Positions 26,501 through 34,482 of a DNA stretch of 64,000 bases are shown here, piece by piece (positions within the stretch are counted from its first letter, which is position 1; the number at the start of each line of letters is the position of its first letter). The notes under the pieces were generated by a model. It searched no databases, had not been told where the DNA came from, and was given only the letters and a program-made list of their open reading frames with translations. The translations under genes and the position numbers were made by a program. Source of the stretch: Pseudomonas muyukensis (GTDB lineage Bacteria; Pseudomonadota; Gammaproteobacteria; Pseudomonadales; Pseudomonadaceae); the NCBI RefSeq assembly GCF_019139535.1, contig NZ_CP077073.1:1562001-1626000 (forward strand). The letters are read 5' to 3'.

Positions 26501-26682
26501 GTCGGTGGCTCAAGCAGCAATACCAGCTACTCAAGACCTGGTACGAAAAGCATGAACTGTTGCTGGAGGCCGGACGGCTCCCGACCAAGCAGCTGTATGG
26601 CGCATTCGAGCAAGAGCTGGCGTGGTTCACCCAAATGTCGGTTGCCCAGCAGGCACCGGGCGCCGCTGATCCTCTGCAATAA
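23521..26682 (+). CDS. Very large toxin-like protein (dermonecrotic-toxin / DUF6543-type family)
   Basis: This 1053-residue protein has no signal peptide. Most of it is predicted mixed alpha/beta with Leu/Ala/Gln-rich helices. Two copies of a strand-turn-strand motif are present: NDDIHVLYAPGSPAGDLQAF near 465-484 and GTVVYLSDGPEGRYLYTVEDF near 791-811. A long hydrophobic stretch follows at about 901-965 (FWLVGLVADVVALVFPPARIV, then IGAGVGFYQSIVAL, then LFALLKGMLALPGFTAVL), then a basic amphipathic tail. The YxPGxPxG-type motif and size recall the Pseudomonas DUF6543/dermonecrotic toxin group; that assignment is from memory. The hydrophobic hairpin could insert in membranes. ATG 23521 is preferred over the upstream frame. 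It is a single gene with no immunity or secretion gene beside it. Confidence 0.7.
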   Translation: MNPHFPDTAPTWVAPAADQQTLSALAVLSMMLQAQLALAPSLPPAATAVDDPELWLDQQWQADADLWWAQQSAGLAEQLRALLALQVRARALRRGAPRTDIEALLPESDPVSMAVSLRMATGEPVRIPGFVALSHNPFDDEEPLVLCGLGVVVWFDTYQAMAQALQGYLGTEGCWQQLICKPAREALAEALAVDLICTPLQQSPENYLLGDLRLLQRHLAIQALAGADAMRAGAVALEPWLEQLQGYVADAIAALRSDLAPAWLRNLAPAEAERLAALEQAVDEAQLKLAQQSGHSDFHAYAEHRIGLWLTDRGFPGLQAQEVQLHIRHDFTQDAPVQVVTLLEWICGGAYHGERLAVTIQHEGLREALGQSGVSTVAAELQLHQGYIEQVEHLYASDWIQHLLGKALAARLQLARQAADFQGLDRRAVGLLEQALQPSHAGRVNVALLSINGEMLLTDHLYLYNDDIHVLYAPGSPAGDLQAFTSAGQMSFALGALTATPQGRDYLVEHVQQAHRPALVRYLKLIARLPQAWSHETINVHVQAIDGRDSLIRHWADLRVLKMLDDLEPLRPPAYDAPAEALQRRVVDIDHELRVLMADYQSVAEVPTFMAYARAQVSERINRYPGNPGGWIDADTVLVELEHGVRQSLTQVVAGGYPADFNFKDFARVSSTVGQDLSHLSTQALDGYIRAARLGEGYCAHVRSSYLDPEGEAQSRPLALHRHLIGMKIQRDCLVALQSGHLSEAHARWLTPVCMRFHPGSFVDDCQLAELKINGAAVSGGYLLQSPQAQGTVVYLSDGPEGRYLYTVEDFVAQWRGEAMQDWLYEHVSVDDELLLRELNEDVRNDDFRDRSGHRGNARVARSLQVLYNIRDLSVALRLRIQRLLAEAARDAYSAARRITQEVFWLVGLVADVVALVFPPARIVLGFIGAGVGFYQSIVALRDGDRTAALFALLKGMLALPGFTAVLKAYGTQLFDQGSKLWSHLFPGPSSALSRWLKQQYQLLKTWYEKHELLLEAGRLPTKQLYGAFEQELAWFTQMSVAQQAPGAADPLQ

Positions 26683-26696
26683 GCTGCAAGCAGCGA

Positions 26697-27479
26697 TCAG
26701 GATACCGCGTCATACCCCATCCGCCTGCTGACGGCCCCCGCGGCCGCCAGCAGGCGTTGCGCCGCCGGCCCCTGCTCGTCGGCATGAAAGATCGAGGTTG
26801 GCCCGACCACGGTCATCACCGCCACGACCTGGCCCATGGCGTTGAACACCGGGGCAGACAGCGCGTCCACCCCGGGCATCAGCAAACCATGGATATGGTG
26901 CAGGCCGCGCTGGCGGATCTGCGCCAGCAACGGTGCATAGTCTTCGGCGCTGTGATTGAGCGCGGCCAGTTCCCGGTCGCGCAGCTCCACGGTCTCGCGC
27001 TCCGGCAGGTGCGCGGCGAACACCAGCCCGGTGGAAGAGCTGAGCAGCGGCAGCACCGAGCCGATCTGGGTCACTACCGTCACCGCGCGCACCGCCGGTT
27101 CGATGCTCACCACCGTGGCGCCCTGGTTGCCCCACACCGCGATGAAGCAGCTCTCGTTCAATGCGTCACGCAGCTGCGACAGCGGCAGGGCCGCCACCTT
27201 CAGCACATCGATGCTGCCCAGCGCCGCCATGCCCACCCGCAGTGCCTCGCGCCCCAGGCCGTAATGGTTGGTGGCCGGGTCCTGCTCGGCGAAGCCGCTG
27301 GCGATCAGCGCTTGCAGGTAGCGGTGCACCTTGCTCGCGGGCATGTCGACATGCTCGGCCAGGCGCGACAGCGAGGTGGAGGGCGAGAGCTCGGCCAGGG
27401 CCTTGAGGATGTCGGTGCCGACTTCCGCCGAACGGACCTTCTGTTTGCCGTTGTCGGTGTTGCTGCTGGCTTTGGCCAT
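26697..27479 (-). CDS. hmgR: IclR-family repressor of homogentisate genes
   Basis: The 260-residue protein has an N-terminal winged helix (VGTDILKALAELSPSTSLSRLAEHVDMPASKVHRYLQALIASGFAEQ) and an IclR effector domain (SCFIAVWGNQGATVVSIEPAV, then GVDALSAPVFNAMGQVVAVMTVVGP). It is divergent from hmgABC. In P. putida HmgR is an IclR-type repressor relieved by homogentisate and binding a 17-bp palindrome; just such a palindrome lies at 27544. Only fourteen bases separate its stop from the convergent toxin-like gene. Confidence 0.93.
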   Translation of the reverse strand: MAKASSNTDNGKQKVRSAEVGTDILKALAELSPSTSLSRLAEHVDMPASKVHRYLQALIASGFAEQDPATNHYGLGREALRVGMAALGSIDVLKVAALPLSQLRDALNESCFIAVWGNQGATVVSIEPAVRAVTVVTQIGSVLPLLSSSTGLVFAAHLPERETVELRDRELAALNHSAEDYAPLLAQIRQRGLHHIHGLLMPGVDALSAPVFNAMGQVVAVMTVVGPTSIFHADEQGPAAQRLLAAAGAVSRRMGYDAVS

Positions 27480-27522
27480 GGGGGGCTTCTATGCAGATTT
27501 TACGAGGTGGCGCCTTTATAGC

Positions 27523-27551
27523 TTGACGCCTGCGCGGGAGCAAATTACGTT
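27523..27551 (+). promoter_or_regulatory. Candidate hmgA promoter
   Basis: TTGACG at 27523-27528 is followed after 17 bases by TACGTT at 27546-27551, a weak -10 lying inside the HmgR palindrome. If right, repressor binding would block the -10 region directly. Confidence 0.4.
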
Positions 27552-27569
27552 ATTCGTAATCTGATTACG
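27544..27569. promoter_or_regulatory. HmgR operator: 17-bp palindrome plus extra half-site
   Basis: ATTACG-TTATT-CGTAAT (27544-27560) is a perfect 6-bp inverted repeat with 5-base centre. A third copy of the half-site, ATTACG, lies at 27564-27569. It is between divergent hmgR and hmgA, the expected place, and matches the known 17-bp length of the HmgR operator in P. putida. Confidence 0.75.
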
Positions 27570-27668
27570 ATAAAAACAATGCAGACGCGCTGCCGCCCTT
27601 GGTGCCGGTTTCAGGATCGGGCTACGCAGCCAGCTGCCCGCAACGGCTCCAGCAGCCCGGAGGCACCG

Positions 27669-28970
27669 ATGACTCGCGCTACATCCCCTGAACTCCAGTA
27701 CCTGAGCGGCTTCGGCAACGAATTCGCCAGCGAAGCCCTGCCTGGGGCGTTGCCGGTGGGGCAGAACTCGCCGCAGAAGGCGCCCTATGGGCTGTATGCC
27801 GAGCTGCTGTCGGGCACCGCGTTCACCATGACCCGCAGCGAGCTGCGCCGCACCTGGCTGTACCGCATTCGTCCCTCGGCGCTGCACCCGCGCTTCGAGC
27901 GCCTGGCGCGCCAGCCGCTGACCGGCGCCCTGGGCCCGGTCAACCCCAACCGCCTGCGCTGGAGCCCCCAGCCGATGCCGGCCGAGCCTACCGACTTCAT
28001 CGAAGGCTGGCTGCCGATGGTGGCCAACTCGGCGGCCGAGAAACCGGCCGGGGTGAGCATTTATATCTACCGTGCCAACCGCTCCATGGAGCGGGTGTTC
28101 TTCAACGCCGACGGCGAGCTGTTGCTGGTGCCCGAACAAGGCCGCCTGCGCATCGCCACCGAGCTGGGCGTGCTCGAGGTCGAGCCGCTGGAAATCGCGG
28201 TGATTCCGCGCGGCATGAAGTTCCGCGTCGAGTTGCTCGACGCCCAGGCCCGCGGCTATATCGCCGAGAACCACGGCGCGCCGCTGCGTATCCCCGACCT
28301 TGGCCCGATCGGCAGCAACGGCCTGGCCAACCCGCGGGACTTCCTCACCCCGGTGGCGCATTACGAAGAAGCCACAGGCCCGGTCCAGCTGGTGCAGAAG
28401 TTCCTTGGCGAGCACTGGGGCTGCGAGCTGCAGCATTCGCCGCTGGATGTGGTCGCCTGGCACGGCAGCAACGTGCCGTACAAATACGACCTGCGCCGTT
28501 TCAACACCATCGGCACGGTCAGCTTCGACCACCCCGACCCGTCGATCTTCACCGTGCTGACCTCGCCGACCAGCGTGCATGGCATGGCCAACATGGACTT
28601 CGTGATCTTCCCGCCGCGCTGGATGGTGGCCGAGAACACCTTCCGTCCACCTTGGTTCCACCGCAACCTGATGAACGAGTTCATGGGCCTGATCCAGGGT
28701 GCCTACGACGCCAAGGCCGAAGGCTTCCTGCCCGGTGGCGCCTCGCTGCACGGGGTGATGAGCGCCCATGGCCCGGACGCCGAGACCTGCGACAAGGCCA
28801 TCGCCGCCGACCTGGCACCGCACAAGATCGACAACACCATGGCCTTCATGTTCGAGACCAGCCAGGTGCTGCGCCCGAGCCTCCAGGCCCTCGAAAGCCC
28901 GCAATTGCAGGCCGACTACGATAGTTGCTGGGCCACCTTGCCGAGCACCTTCAACCCGAACCGGAGATAA
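27669..28970 (+). CDS. hmgA: Homogentisate 1,2-dioxygenase
   Basis: The 433-residue cytosolic iron(II) enzyme opens the homogentisate ring to 4-maleylacetoacetate in tyrosine and phenylalanine breakdown. The start [21 protein letters not shown] is diagnostic. Iron-ligand segments are present: [14 protein letters not shown] (His and Glu) and [14 protein letters not shown] (His). The length is that of the P. putida enzyme. First gene of hmgABC; three bases separate it from hmgB. ATG 27669 is chosen on family N-terminus. Confidence 0.98.
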   Translation: MTRATSPELQYLSGFGNEFASEALPGALPVGQNSPQKAPYGLYAELLSGTAFTMTRSELRRTWLYRIRPSALHPRFERLARQPLTGALGPVNPNRLRWSPQPMPAEPTDFIEGWLPMVANSAAEKPAGVSIYIYRANRSMERVFFNADGELLLVPEQGRLRIATELGVLEVEPLEIAVIPRGMKFRVELLDAQARGYIAENHGAPLRIPDLGPIGSNGLANPRDFLTPVAHYEEATGPVQLVQKFLGEHWGCELQHSPLDVVAWHGSNVPYKYDLRRFNTIGTVSFDHPDPSIFTVLTSPTSVHGMANMDFVIFPPRWMVAENTFRPPWFHRNLMNEFMGLIQGAYDAKAEGFLPGGASLHGVMSAHGPDAETCDKAIAADLAPHKIDNTMAFMFETSQVLRPSLQALESPQLQADYDSCWATLPSTFNPNRR

Positions 28971-28973
28971 CCG

Positions 28974-30266
28974 ATGAACCACACCGCCATTGCCCGTAGC
29001 TGGGTCGAGCACGCCAACGGGCACCGCGACTTCCCGCTGCAGAACCTGCCGCTGGGCATCTTCAGCCGGCCAGGCCAGGCCCCGCGTTGCGGCGTGGCCA
29101 TCGGCGAGGCCATCCTCGACCTTGAGGCGGTGCTGGCCGCCGGCCTGTTCGACGGCGCGGCCAAGGCTGCCGTCGAGGCCACCGCCGGTGGCGCGCTGAA
29201 CGCTTTCTTCGCCCTTGGCCGCACGGCCCGCGTGGCCCTGCGCGAGCGCCTGCTGGCGCTGCTGGGCGAGGGTAGCGAGCACCAGAGCACGCTGAAAGCC
29301 GCCCTGCACCCTGCCGCCGAGTGCCAGCTGCACCTGCCGGCGAAGATTGGCGACTACACCGACTTCTACGTCGGCATCGAGCACGCCAAGAACGTCGGCA
29401 AGCTGTTCCGCCCGGACAACCCGCTGTTGCCCAACTACAAGCACGTGCCGATCGGCTACCACGGCCGCGCCTCGACCATCCGCCCATCCGGTACCGACGT
29501 GCGCCGCCCCAAGGGCCAGACCCTGCCGGCGGGGCAGAGCGAGCCAAGCTTCGGCCCTTGCGTGCGCCTGGACTACGAACTGGAACTGGGCATCTGGATT
29601 GGCCAGGGCAACGACATGGGCCAGCCGATCCCGGTCGGTGACGCTGCCGAACACGTGGCCGGCTACTGCCTGCTCAACGACTGGTCGGCACGCGATATCC
29701 AGGCCTGGGAATACCAGCCGCTGGGCCCGTTCCTGTCCAAGAGCTTCATCACCACGGTGTCGCCGTGGGTGGTCACCGCCGAAGCCCTGGAGCCGTTCCG
29801 CTGCGCCCAGCCGGCCCGTCCGGAGGGTGACCCGCAGCCGCTGTCGTACCTGCTGGACGCGCGCGACCAGGCTGGCGGTGCCTTCGATATAGAGCTGGAA
29901 GTGCTGTTGCTGACCGCGCGCATGCGCGAGCAGAACCTGCCGGCGCATCGGCTCACGCTGAGCAACACCCGCAGCATGTACTGGACCGTGGCACAGATGG
30001 TCGCCCACCACAGCGTCAACGGCTGCCAGCTGCAACCGGGCGACCTGTTCGGCTCGGGCACCCTGTCGGGCGCGGCGCCAGGCTCGTTCGGCAGCCTGCT
30101 GGAGATCACCGAGGGCGGCAAGCACCCGGTGGAACTGGCCAGCGGCGAGGTGCGCAAGTTCCTCGAGGACGGCGACGAGCTGATCCTGCGCGCCCGTTGC
30201 GTGCGTGACGGCGTGGCCAGCATCGGCTTCGGCGAGTGCCGCGGCACTGTCGTCGCGGCCAACTGA
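28974..30266 (+). CDS. hmgB: Fumarylacetoacetase
   Basis: The 430-residue enzyme hydrolyses 4-fumarylacetoacetate to fumarate and acetoacetate, the last step of the homogentisate route. The FAH core is clear: DFYVGIEHAKNVGKLFRPDN near residue 125, NYKHVPIGYHGRAS with the catalytic His, CVRLDYELELGIWIG with metal-binding acidic residues, and LNDWSARDIQAWEYQPLGPF. It follows hmgA by three bases and precedes hmgC, so one transcript carries the pathway. Confidence 0.98.
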   Translation: MNHTAIARSWVEHANGHRDFPLQNLPLGIFSRPGQAPRCGVAIGEAILDLEAVLAAGLFDGAAKAAVEATAGGALNAFFALGRTARVALRERLLALLGEGSEHQSTLKAALHPAAECQLHLPAKIGDYTDFYVGIEHAKNVGKLFRPDNPLLPNYKHVPIGYHGRASTIRPSGTDVRRPKGQTLPAGQSEPSFGPCVRLDYELELGIWIGQGNDMGQPIPVGDAAEHVAGYCLLNDWSARDIQAWEYQPLGPFLSKSFITTVSPWVVTAEALEPFRCAQPARPEGDPQPLSYLLDARDQAGGAFDIELEVLLLTARMREQNLPAHRLTLSNTRSMYWTVAQMVAHHSVNGCQLQPGDLFGSGTLSGAAPGSFGSLLEITEGGKHPVELASGEVRKFLEDGDELILRARCVRDGVASIGFGECRGTVVAAN

Positions 30267-30279
30267 GGAGGGCAGGGCG

Positions 30280-30909
30280 ATGGAACTGTTCACCTACTAC
30301 CGTTCCACCTCGTCGTATCGGGTACGCATCGCCCTGGCACTCAAGGGCCTGGATTACCAGGCCTTGCCGGTGAACCTGCTCAAGGGCGAGCAGCGCGGCG
30401 AGGACTACCTGGCGCTCAACCCGCAAGGGCGGGTGCCGGCCTTGCGCCTGGACAGTGGCGAGCTGCTGGTGCAGTCGCCGGCGATCATCGAGTACCTCGA
30501 AGAGGCCTTCCCCGATACCCCACTGCTGCCCCGCGCCCTGGCGGCACGGGCCCAGGCGCGTGGGGTGGCGGCGATCATCGGTTGCGATGTCCATCCATTG
30601 CACAACGTCAGCGTGCTCAACCAGTTGCGCCAGTTGGGGCAGGGTGAGGAGCAGGTCAACCAGTGGATCGGCCACTGGATTGGCCAGGGCCTGGCGGCAG
30701 TGGAGCAATTGATCGGCGCCGAGGGCTTCTGCTTCGGCGCCACGCCGGGGCTGGCCGATGTGTACCTGATCCCGCAGCTGTATGCGGCCGAGCGTTTCGG
30801 CATCGACCTGGGTGGCTACCCGCGCATTCGCCGCGTGGCCGCCCTGGCCGAACAGCACCCGGCCTTTGCCAAGGCCCACCCAGCCAGGCAGCCCGATACG
30901 CCGAGTTAA
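30280..30909 (+). CDS. hmgC: Maleylacetoacetate isomerase (zeta-class glutathione transferase)
   Basis: The 209-residue enzyme uses glutathione to isomerise 4-maleylacetoacetate to the fumaryl form. The N-terminal thioredoxin-like domain has YYRSTSSYRVRIALALKGL, the Ser-rich zeta-class motif that activates glutathione, and NPQGRVPAL with the cis-Pro. QSPAIIEYLEEAFP is the glutathione gamma-Glu site. The helical domain ends in FGATPGLADVYLIPQL. Also known as maiA. GAGGAGGGC precedes the start; thirteen bases separate it from hmgB. Confidence 0.97.
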   Translation: MELFTYYRSTSSYRVRIALALKGLDYQALPVNLLKGEQRGEDYLALNPQGRVPALRLDSGELLVQSPAIIEYLEEAFPDTPLLPRALAARAQARGVAAIIGCDVHPLHNVSVLNQLRQLGQGEEQVNQWIGHWIGQGLAAVEQLIGAEGFCFGATPGLADVYLIPQLYAAERFGIDLGGYPRIRRVAALAEQHPAFAKAHPARQPDTPS

Positions 30910-30925
30910 CCGGCAGGTTGCGGTG

Positions 30926-31013
30926 TGTAGGCGCCAGCTTGCTGGCGAACCAGGCGGCGCGGTGGATGGCACCGGCGCTGCCGGTGTTCGCCGGCAACGC
31001 CGGCTCCTACGGG
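30926..31013. repeat. Composite REPIN (ccagcttgctggcgaac ... gttcgccggcaacgccggc)
   Basis: A unit GTAGGCGCCAGCTTGCTGG is followed by the spacer GCGGTGGATGGCACCGGC and an opposed unit GTTCGCCGGCAACGCCGG ending CTCCTACGG. The same composite, nearly base for base, lies at 44344-44431. The two arms belong to different REP classes. Confidence 0.85.
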
Positions 31014-31113
31014 GATTCGCAGGTTGCGATGTGTAGGCGCCACCAGTGTTCGGCTGGTTTCAATACGTCACGAACCCGGCAAAACAATAAAAACAACAGA
31101 CAGGTACCTTGCG

Positions 31114-32463
31114 ATGCACAACCAGATAGCCAGCTTTCGCGCGGCGCTCGACGCGCGCCCGGTGTCACCCTACCAGTGGCGCCTGCTGCTGCTGTTGATC
31201 CTGCTGTTGGTCACCGATGGTTATGACGCCCAGGTGCTGGGCTATGTGATCCCCGCGCTGGCCCAGGACTGGGGCCTGGAAAAGGCTGCCTTCGGGCCGG
31301 TGTTCAGCGCCAACCTGCTGGGCCTGACACTGGGCTCGCTGGCGGTGACGCCACTGGCCGACCGCTTCGGTGTGCGCCGGGTGCTGCTGTGCTGCGTGCT
31401 GCTGTACGCCAGCCTGACGCTGCTGATGGTGTTCGCCTCTTCCCTCGACAGCCTGATGCTGGCGCGCTTTCTCTGCGGTATCGGCATGGGCGGCGCGATG
31501 CCCAGCGCCATGGCGCTGATGGCTGACTATGCGCCGCCTCGACTGCGCACGCTGATGGTCACCCTGGCGGCCTGCGGTTTCTCCCTGGGTGGTGCTGCCG
31601 GGGGCTTCGTCGCGGCAGGCTTCATCGATCATTACGGCTGGCAGGCGGTGTTCCTCGCCGGCGGCGTGGCGCCTTTGCTGTTGTTCCCGTTCTTGCTGCT
31701 GTTGCTGCCCGAGTCGCTGCCGCGCCTGCTGCGCGATGCGCCGCCGTATGCCCGCTTGCAGCGCATCGCCAAGCGCCTGTTGCCGGGCTGGCAGGTGCCC
31801 TTGGCGCAGCGTGGCGTCGACGAACCGGCGGACAGCAAGCTGACCGTGGTGGCGTTGTTCCGGGGTGGCTTCGCCCGGCCGACCTTGCTGCTGTGGAGCA
31901 CCTTTTTCGTCAGCCTGATCCTGCTGTATTTCATGATCAGCTGGTTGCCGTCGTTGTTGCAGGACAGTGGCCTGGCGTTGAATCAGGCCAACCTGGTCAC
32001 CTCGTTGTTCCTGTTCGCCGGCACCTTGGGTGCGGTGTGCATGGCCTGGTGCGCCGACCGCATGGTCAACAAGGCGCGCCTGTTGGCCGGCGTGCTGCTG
32101 GGGGCGGCGTTGTTCAGCGTGCTGGTGGGGTTGAACCACGACGATCCGCGCTGGCTGGTGCCCTGCGTGTTCGCCGCCGGCTTCTGCATCATTGGCGGGC
32201 AACTGACCCTCAATGCCTTCGTCAGCAACTTCTATCCGGCCCAGGTGCGTGCCACCGGCACCGGGTGGGCGCTGGGCGTCGGGCGCTTCGGCTCGATCCT
32301 CGGGCCGTTGCTGGGCAGCCTGCTGCTGACCTTGCACATGCCGGTGGAGCAGATTTTCTACTTCTGCGCCGTGCCGGCACTGCTCGGCGCCCTGCTGGTC
32401 AGCCAGGTGCGTGCGCCACGGCCGCGCGAAGTGGCGGTCAAGGGCCAGGCGCTAATGGATTGA
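31114..32463 (+). CDS. MFS transporter, aromatic acid:H+ symporter family
   Basis: The 449-residue protein has twelve predicted inner-membrane helices. The segment VTDGYDAQVLGYVIPAL in helix 1 has the charged residue used by aromatic-acid symporters, and ADRFGVRRVLL is the MFS loop 2-3 motif, followed by FLCGIGMGGAMPSAMALMADY. Placed 204 bases behind hmgC, it may import an aromatic acid that enters this pathway (homogentisate, or a precursor such as hydroxyphenylacetate); this is inference. A REPIN separates it from hmgC, so it may have its own promoter. It overlaps the convergent SirB1-like gene by twelve bases. Confidence 0.92.
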   Translation: MHNQIASFRAALDARPVSPYQWRLLLLLILLLVTDGYDAQVLGYVIPALAQDWGLEKAAFGPVFSANLLGLTLGSLAVTPLADRFGVRRVLLCCVLLYASLTLLMVFASSLDSLMLARFLCGIGMGGAMPSAMALMADYAPPRLRTLMVTLAACGFSLGGAAGGFVAAGFIDHYGWQAVFLAGGVAPLLLFPFLLLLLPESLPRLLRDAPPYARLQRIAKRLLPGWQVPLAQRGVDEPADSKLTVVALFRGGFARPTLLLWSTFFVSLILLYFMISWLPSLLQDSGLALNQANLVTSLFLFAGTLGAVCMAWCADRMVNKARLLAGVLLGAALFSVLVGLNHDDPRWLVPCVFAAGFCIIGGQLTLNAFVSNFYPAQVRATGTGWALGVGRFGSILGPLLGSLLLTLHMPVEQIFYFCAVPALLGALLVSQVRAPRPREVAVKGQALMD

Positions 32464-33258
32464 GCGTTTGCCGCTGGGCAGTTGGGCAAGGCGTTCGCCG
32501 AGCTTGAGGCGCTGCAGCGGGTCGTCGCTGAGCAGCAGGGCATGCTCCAGGTCGAAGCGTTCGGCCTGGGGACAGTCCAGGTGCTGGTACAGGGTGGCGC
32601 GGGCCAGGTAGTCGTTGACCTGTACCGGCCCCAGCTGCATCACCCGCTCGGCGTCGACCAGCGCGGCCAGGTCGTTGTCGTTGCTGCTGTGCAGTTGGCG
32701 CAGGTTGCGCGACAGGCGCTGGAGCATCTGCATGGGCGTGGCCGCGCGCAGGTGCTCGGCGTTCAGCGGCAGCTGCGGGCCGAACTGGCGGGCGAGCAGC
32801 TCGCGACAATCGGCAGGGTACAGGCGACGGCCCCCGCAGGGGTCGAGCAGGTGGTCGGCGCCGGGCACGCGCAACAGAAAATGGCCGGGAAAGTTGACCC
32901 CCTCCAGCGGGATCGACAGGCGCCGTGCCAGCTCGAGGGCGAGAATGGCCAGCAGCAGCGGTTGCCCACGCCGACGTTGCAGCACCTTGTCCATCAGCGC
33001 GGCTTGTGGGCGCAGCGGGTGGTACTCATCCTGCTGGAAGCCCAGGGCGTTGAGCTGGCGCAACAGCGGCTGGGCCAGTTCGTTGAGCGGCAGCATCGGC
33101 AACTGGGCGCTGACCTCGCGCTGCAGCGCATGCAGGTGGGCCAGGCCGAGCGCGGGCTCGACCTCGCGGTCGTGCTCGGCGGCGATCCACAGGGCGGCTT
33201 CCAGCAGGGCGACCGGCTCGCGTTCCAGGCAGGCCAGGCAGGCTTGGCGTGGGTTCAT
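32452..33258 (-). CDS. SirB1-like transglutaminase/tetratricopeptide protein
   Basis: The 268-residue cytosolic protein has the transglutaminase-like N-terminal core of the SirB1/YchA family (MDKVLQRRRGQPLLLAILALELARRLSIPLEGVNFPGHFLLRV). PGHFLLRV is the family signature, with His in the catalytic position. The C-terminal half has TPR-like helices (LVDAERVMQLGPVQVNDYLARATLYQHLDCP). Its molecular role is not established. It overlaps the end of the MFS gene on the other strand and is divergent from leucine dehydrogenase. Confidence 0.9.
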   Translation of the reverse strand: MNPRQACLACLEREPVALLEAALWIAAEHDREVEPALGLAHLHALQREVSAQLPMLPLNELAQPLLRQLNALGFQQDEYHPLRPQAALMDKVLQRRRGQPLLLAILALELARRLSIPLEGVNFPGHFLLRVPGADHLLDPCGGRRLYPADCRELLARQFGPQLPLNAEHLRAATPMQMLQRLSRNLRQLHSSNDNDLAALVDAERVMQLGPVQVNDYLARATLYQHLDCPQAERFDLEHALLLSDDPLQRLKLGERLAQLPSGKRSIH

Positions 33259-33381
33259 GGGACCTCTCCATCACGCTTAACTTGTAGCCCTGGCGCGGCT
33301 TTTCGTCCAGTGGTCCGCTGGCGCGGCGGGTGGGCCTGGCCTGTTTATACTGGTAGCAGCACCTGTCGGGGGAGCCCGTCG

Positions 33382-34401
33382 ATGTTCGCGCTCATGCAAA
33401 GTACCCGTGCCCAATCATTGCACCTGTTCATCGACCCGCCCACGGGGCTGAAGGCGGTGGTGGTGATCCACAGCGAGCAGCTGGGCCCGGCCATGGGCGG
33501 CTGCCGCTACCTGCCGTATGCCGATGACGAAAGCGCCATGACCGATGCCATCCACCTGGCCCAGGGCATGAGCTACAAGGCCGCCCTGGCCGGGCTGCCG
33601 ATGGGCGGCGGCAAGGCGGTGATCGTGCGCAACCCGCATGTGGAAAACCGCGCGGCGCTGTTCGAAGCCTTCGGTCGCTTCGTCGACACGCTGCAAGGGC
33701 GCTTCATCACGGCCGTGGACAGTGGCACTTCGACGCTCGACATGGACTGCATCGCCCAGTCCACCCCTCACGTCACCAGCACCACCGCCTCGGGCGACCC
33801 TTCGCCCCACGCGGCGCTGGGCGTGTTCGCCGGTATCCGCGCGACGTCGATGGCGCGCCTGGGCAGCGACAACCTGGAAGGCTTGCGGGTGGCGGTGCAG
33901 GGGTTGGGGAATGTGGGCTATGCGCTGGCTGAACAGTTGCATGCGGCGGGGGCCGAATTGCTGGTCAGCGACCTGGACCCGGGCAAGGTGCGCCTGGCGG
34001 TGGAGCAGTTCAATGCCCAGCCCGTGGCCCATGAGGCCTTGGTCAGCACACCCTGCGATATCTTCGCGCCCTGCGGCGTGGGGCCGGTGTTGAACGGCCA
34101 GAGTGTGATGCAATTGCGCTGTGCGGCGGTGGCGGGGTCGGCGAACAACCAGTTGACCACCTTGCAGGTGGCGGATCAGTTGGAGAGCCGGGGGATCCTG
34201 TACGCGCCGGACTACGTGATCAACGCGGGTGGGTTGATCTATGTGGCGTTGACCCACCGTGGGGAAGCCGTGGGCACCATCACCGCGCACCTGGCGCGGA
34301 TCCCCACGCGGCTGACCGAGGTTTTTGCCCATGCCCAGGCGGAAAAGCGCTCGCCGGCCAGGGTGGCGCAGATGCTGGCGGAAAGATTGTTGTATGGCTG
34401 A
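33382..34401 (+). CDS. ldh: Leucine dehydrogenase (Glu/Leu/Phe/Val dehydrogenase family)
   Basis: The 339-residue NAD-dependent amino-acid dehydrogenase has the catalytic Lys in SYKAALAGLPMGGGKAVI and the NAD motif GLGNVGYALAEQLHAAGAELLVSDLD, with an Asp at the end of the second strand favouring NAD. VDSGTSTLDM is the Asp/Ser substrate segment. It oxidatively deaminates branched-chain amino acids (leucine, valine, isoleucine), giving the 2-oxo acids. Size fits leucine dehydrogenase. GGGGGA precedes ATG 33382; the open frame begins far upstream but is not coding there. Confidence 0.9.
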   Translation: MFALMQSTRAQSLHLFIDPPTGLKAVVVIHSEQLGPAMGGCRYLPYADDESAMTDAIHLAQGMSYKAALAGLPMGGGKAVIVRNPHVENRAALFEAFGRFVDTLQGRFITAVDSGTSTLDMDCIAQSTPHVTSTTASGDPSPHAALGVFAGIRATSMARLGSDNLEGLRVAVQGLGNVGYALAEQLHAAGAELLVSDLDPGKVRLAVEQFNAQPVAHEALVSTPCDIFAPCGVGPVLNGQSVMQLRCAAVAGSANNQLTTLQVADQLESRGILYAPDYVINAGGLIYVALTHRGEAVGTITAHLARIPTRLTEVFAHAQAEKRSPARVAQMLAERLLYG

Positions 34402-34410
34402 TGGCCCAAT

Positions 34411-34480
34411 CGCCGGGCAAGCCTGCTGCCACGCTGGCCGCCTTGATGAACGAGGGGCGTGGCAGTGGGCTTGCCTGGCG
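34411..34480. repeat. Long inverted repeat between convergent genes
   Basis: The left arm 34411-34434 (CGCCGGGCAAGCCTGCTGCC...) and right arm 34457-34480 (GCGTGGCAGTGGGCTTGCCT...) are reverse complements over 24 positions with a few mismatches. It lies between the leucine dehydrogenase and yebG stops and looks like a diverged REP pair doubling as a terminator. Confidence 0.7.
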
Positions 34481-34482
34481 AT

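Noticed and set aside
27516..30293. A 925-codon open frame antisense to hmgA and hmgB
   Set aside because: The sense strand has fully recognisable dioxygenase and hydrolase sequences. Long antisense frames are expected at this G+C content, and the antisense product has no recognisable fold.
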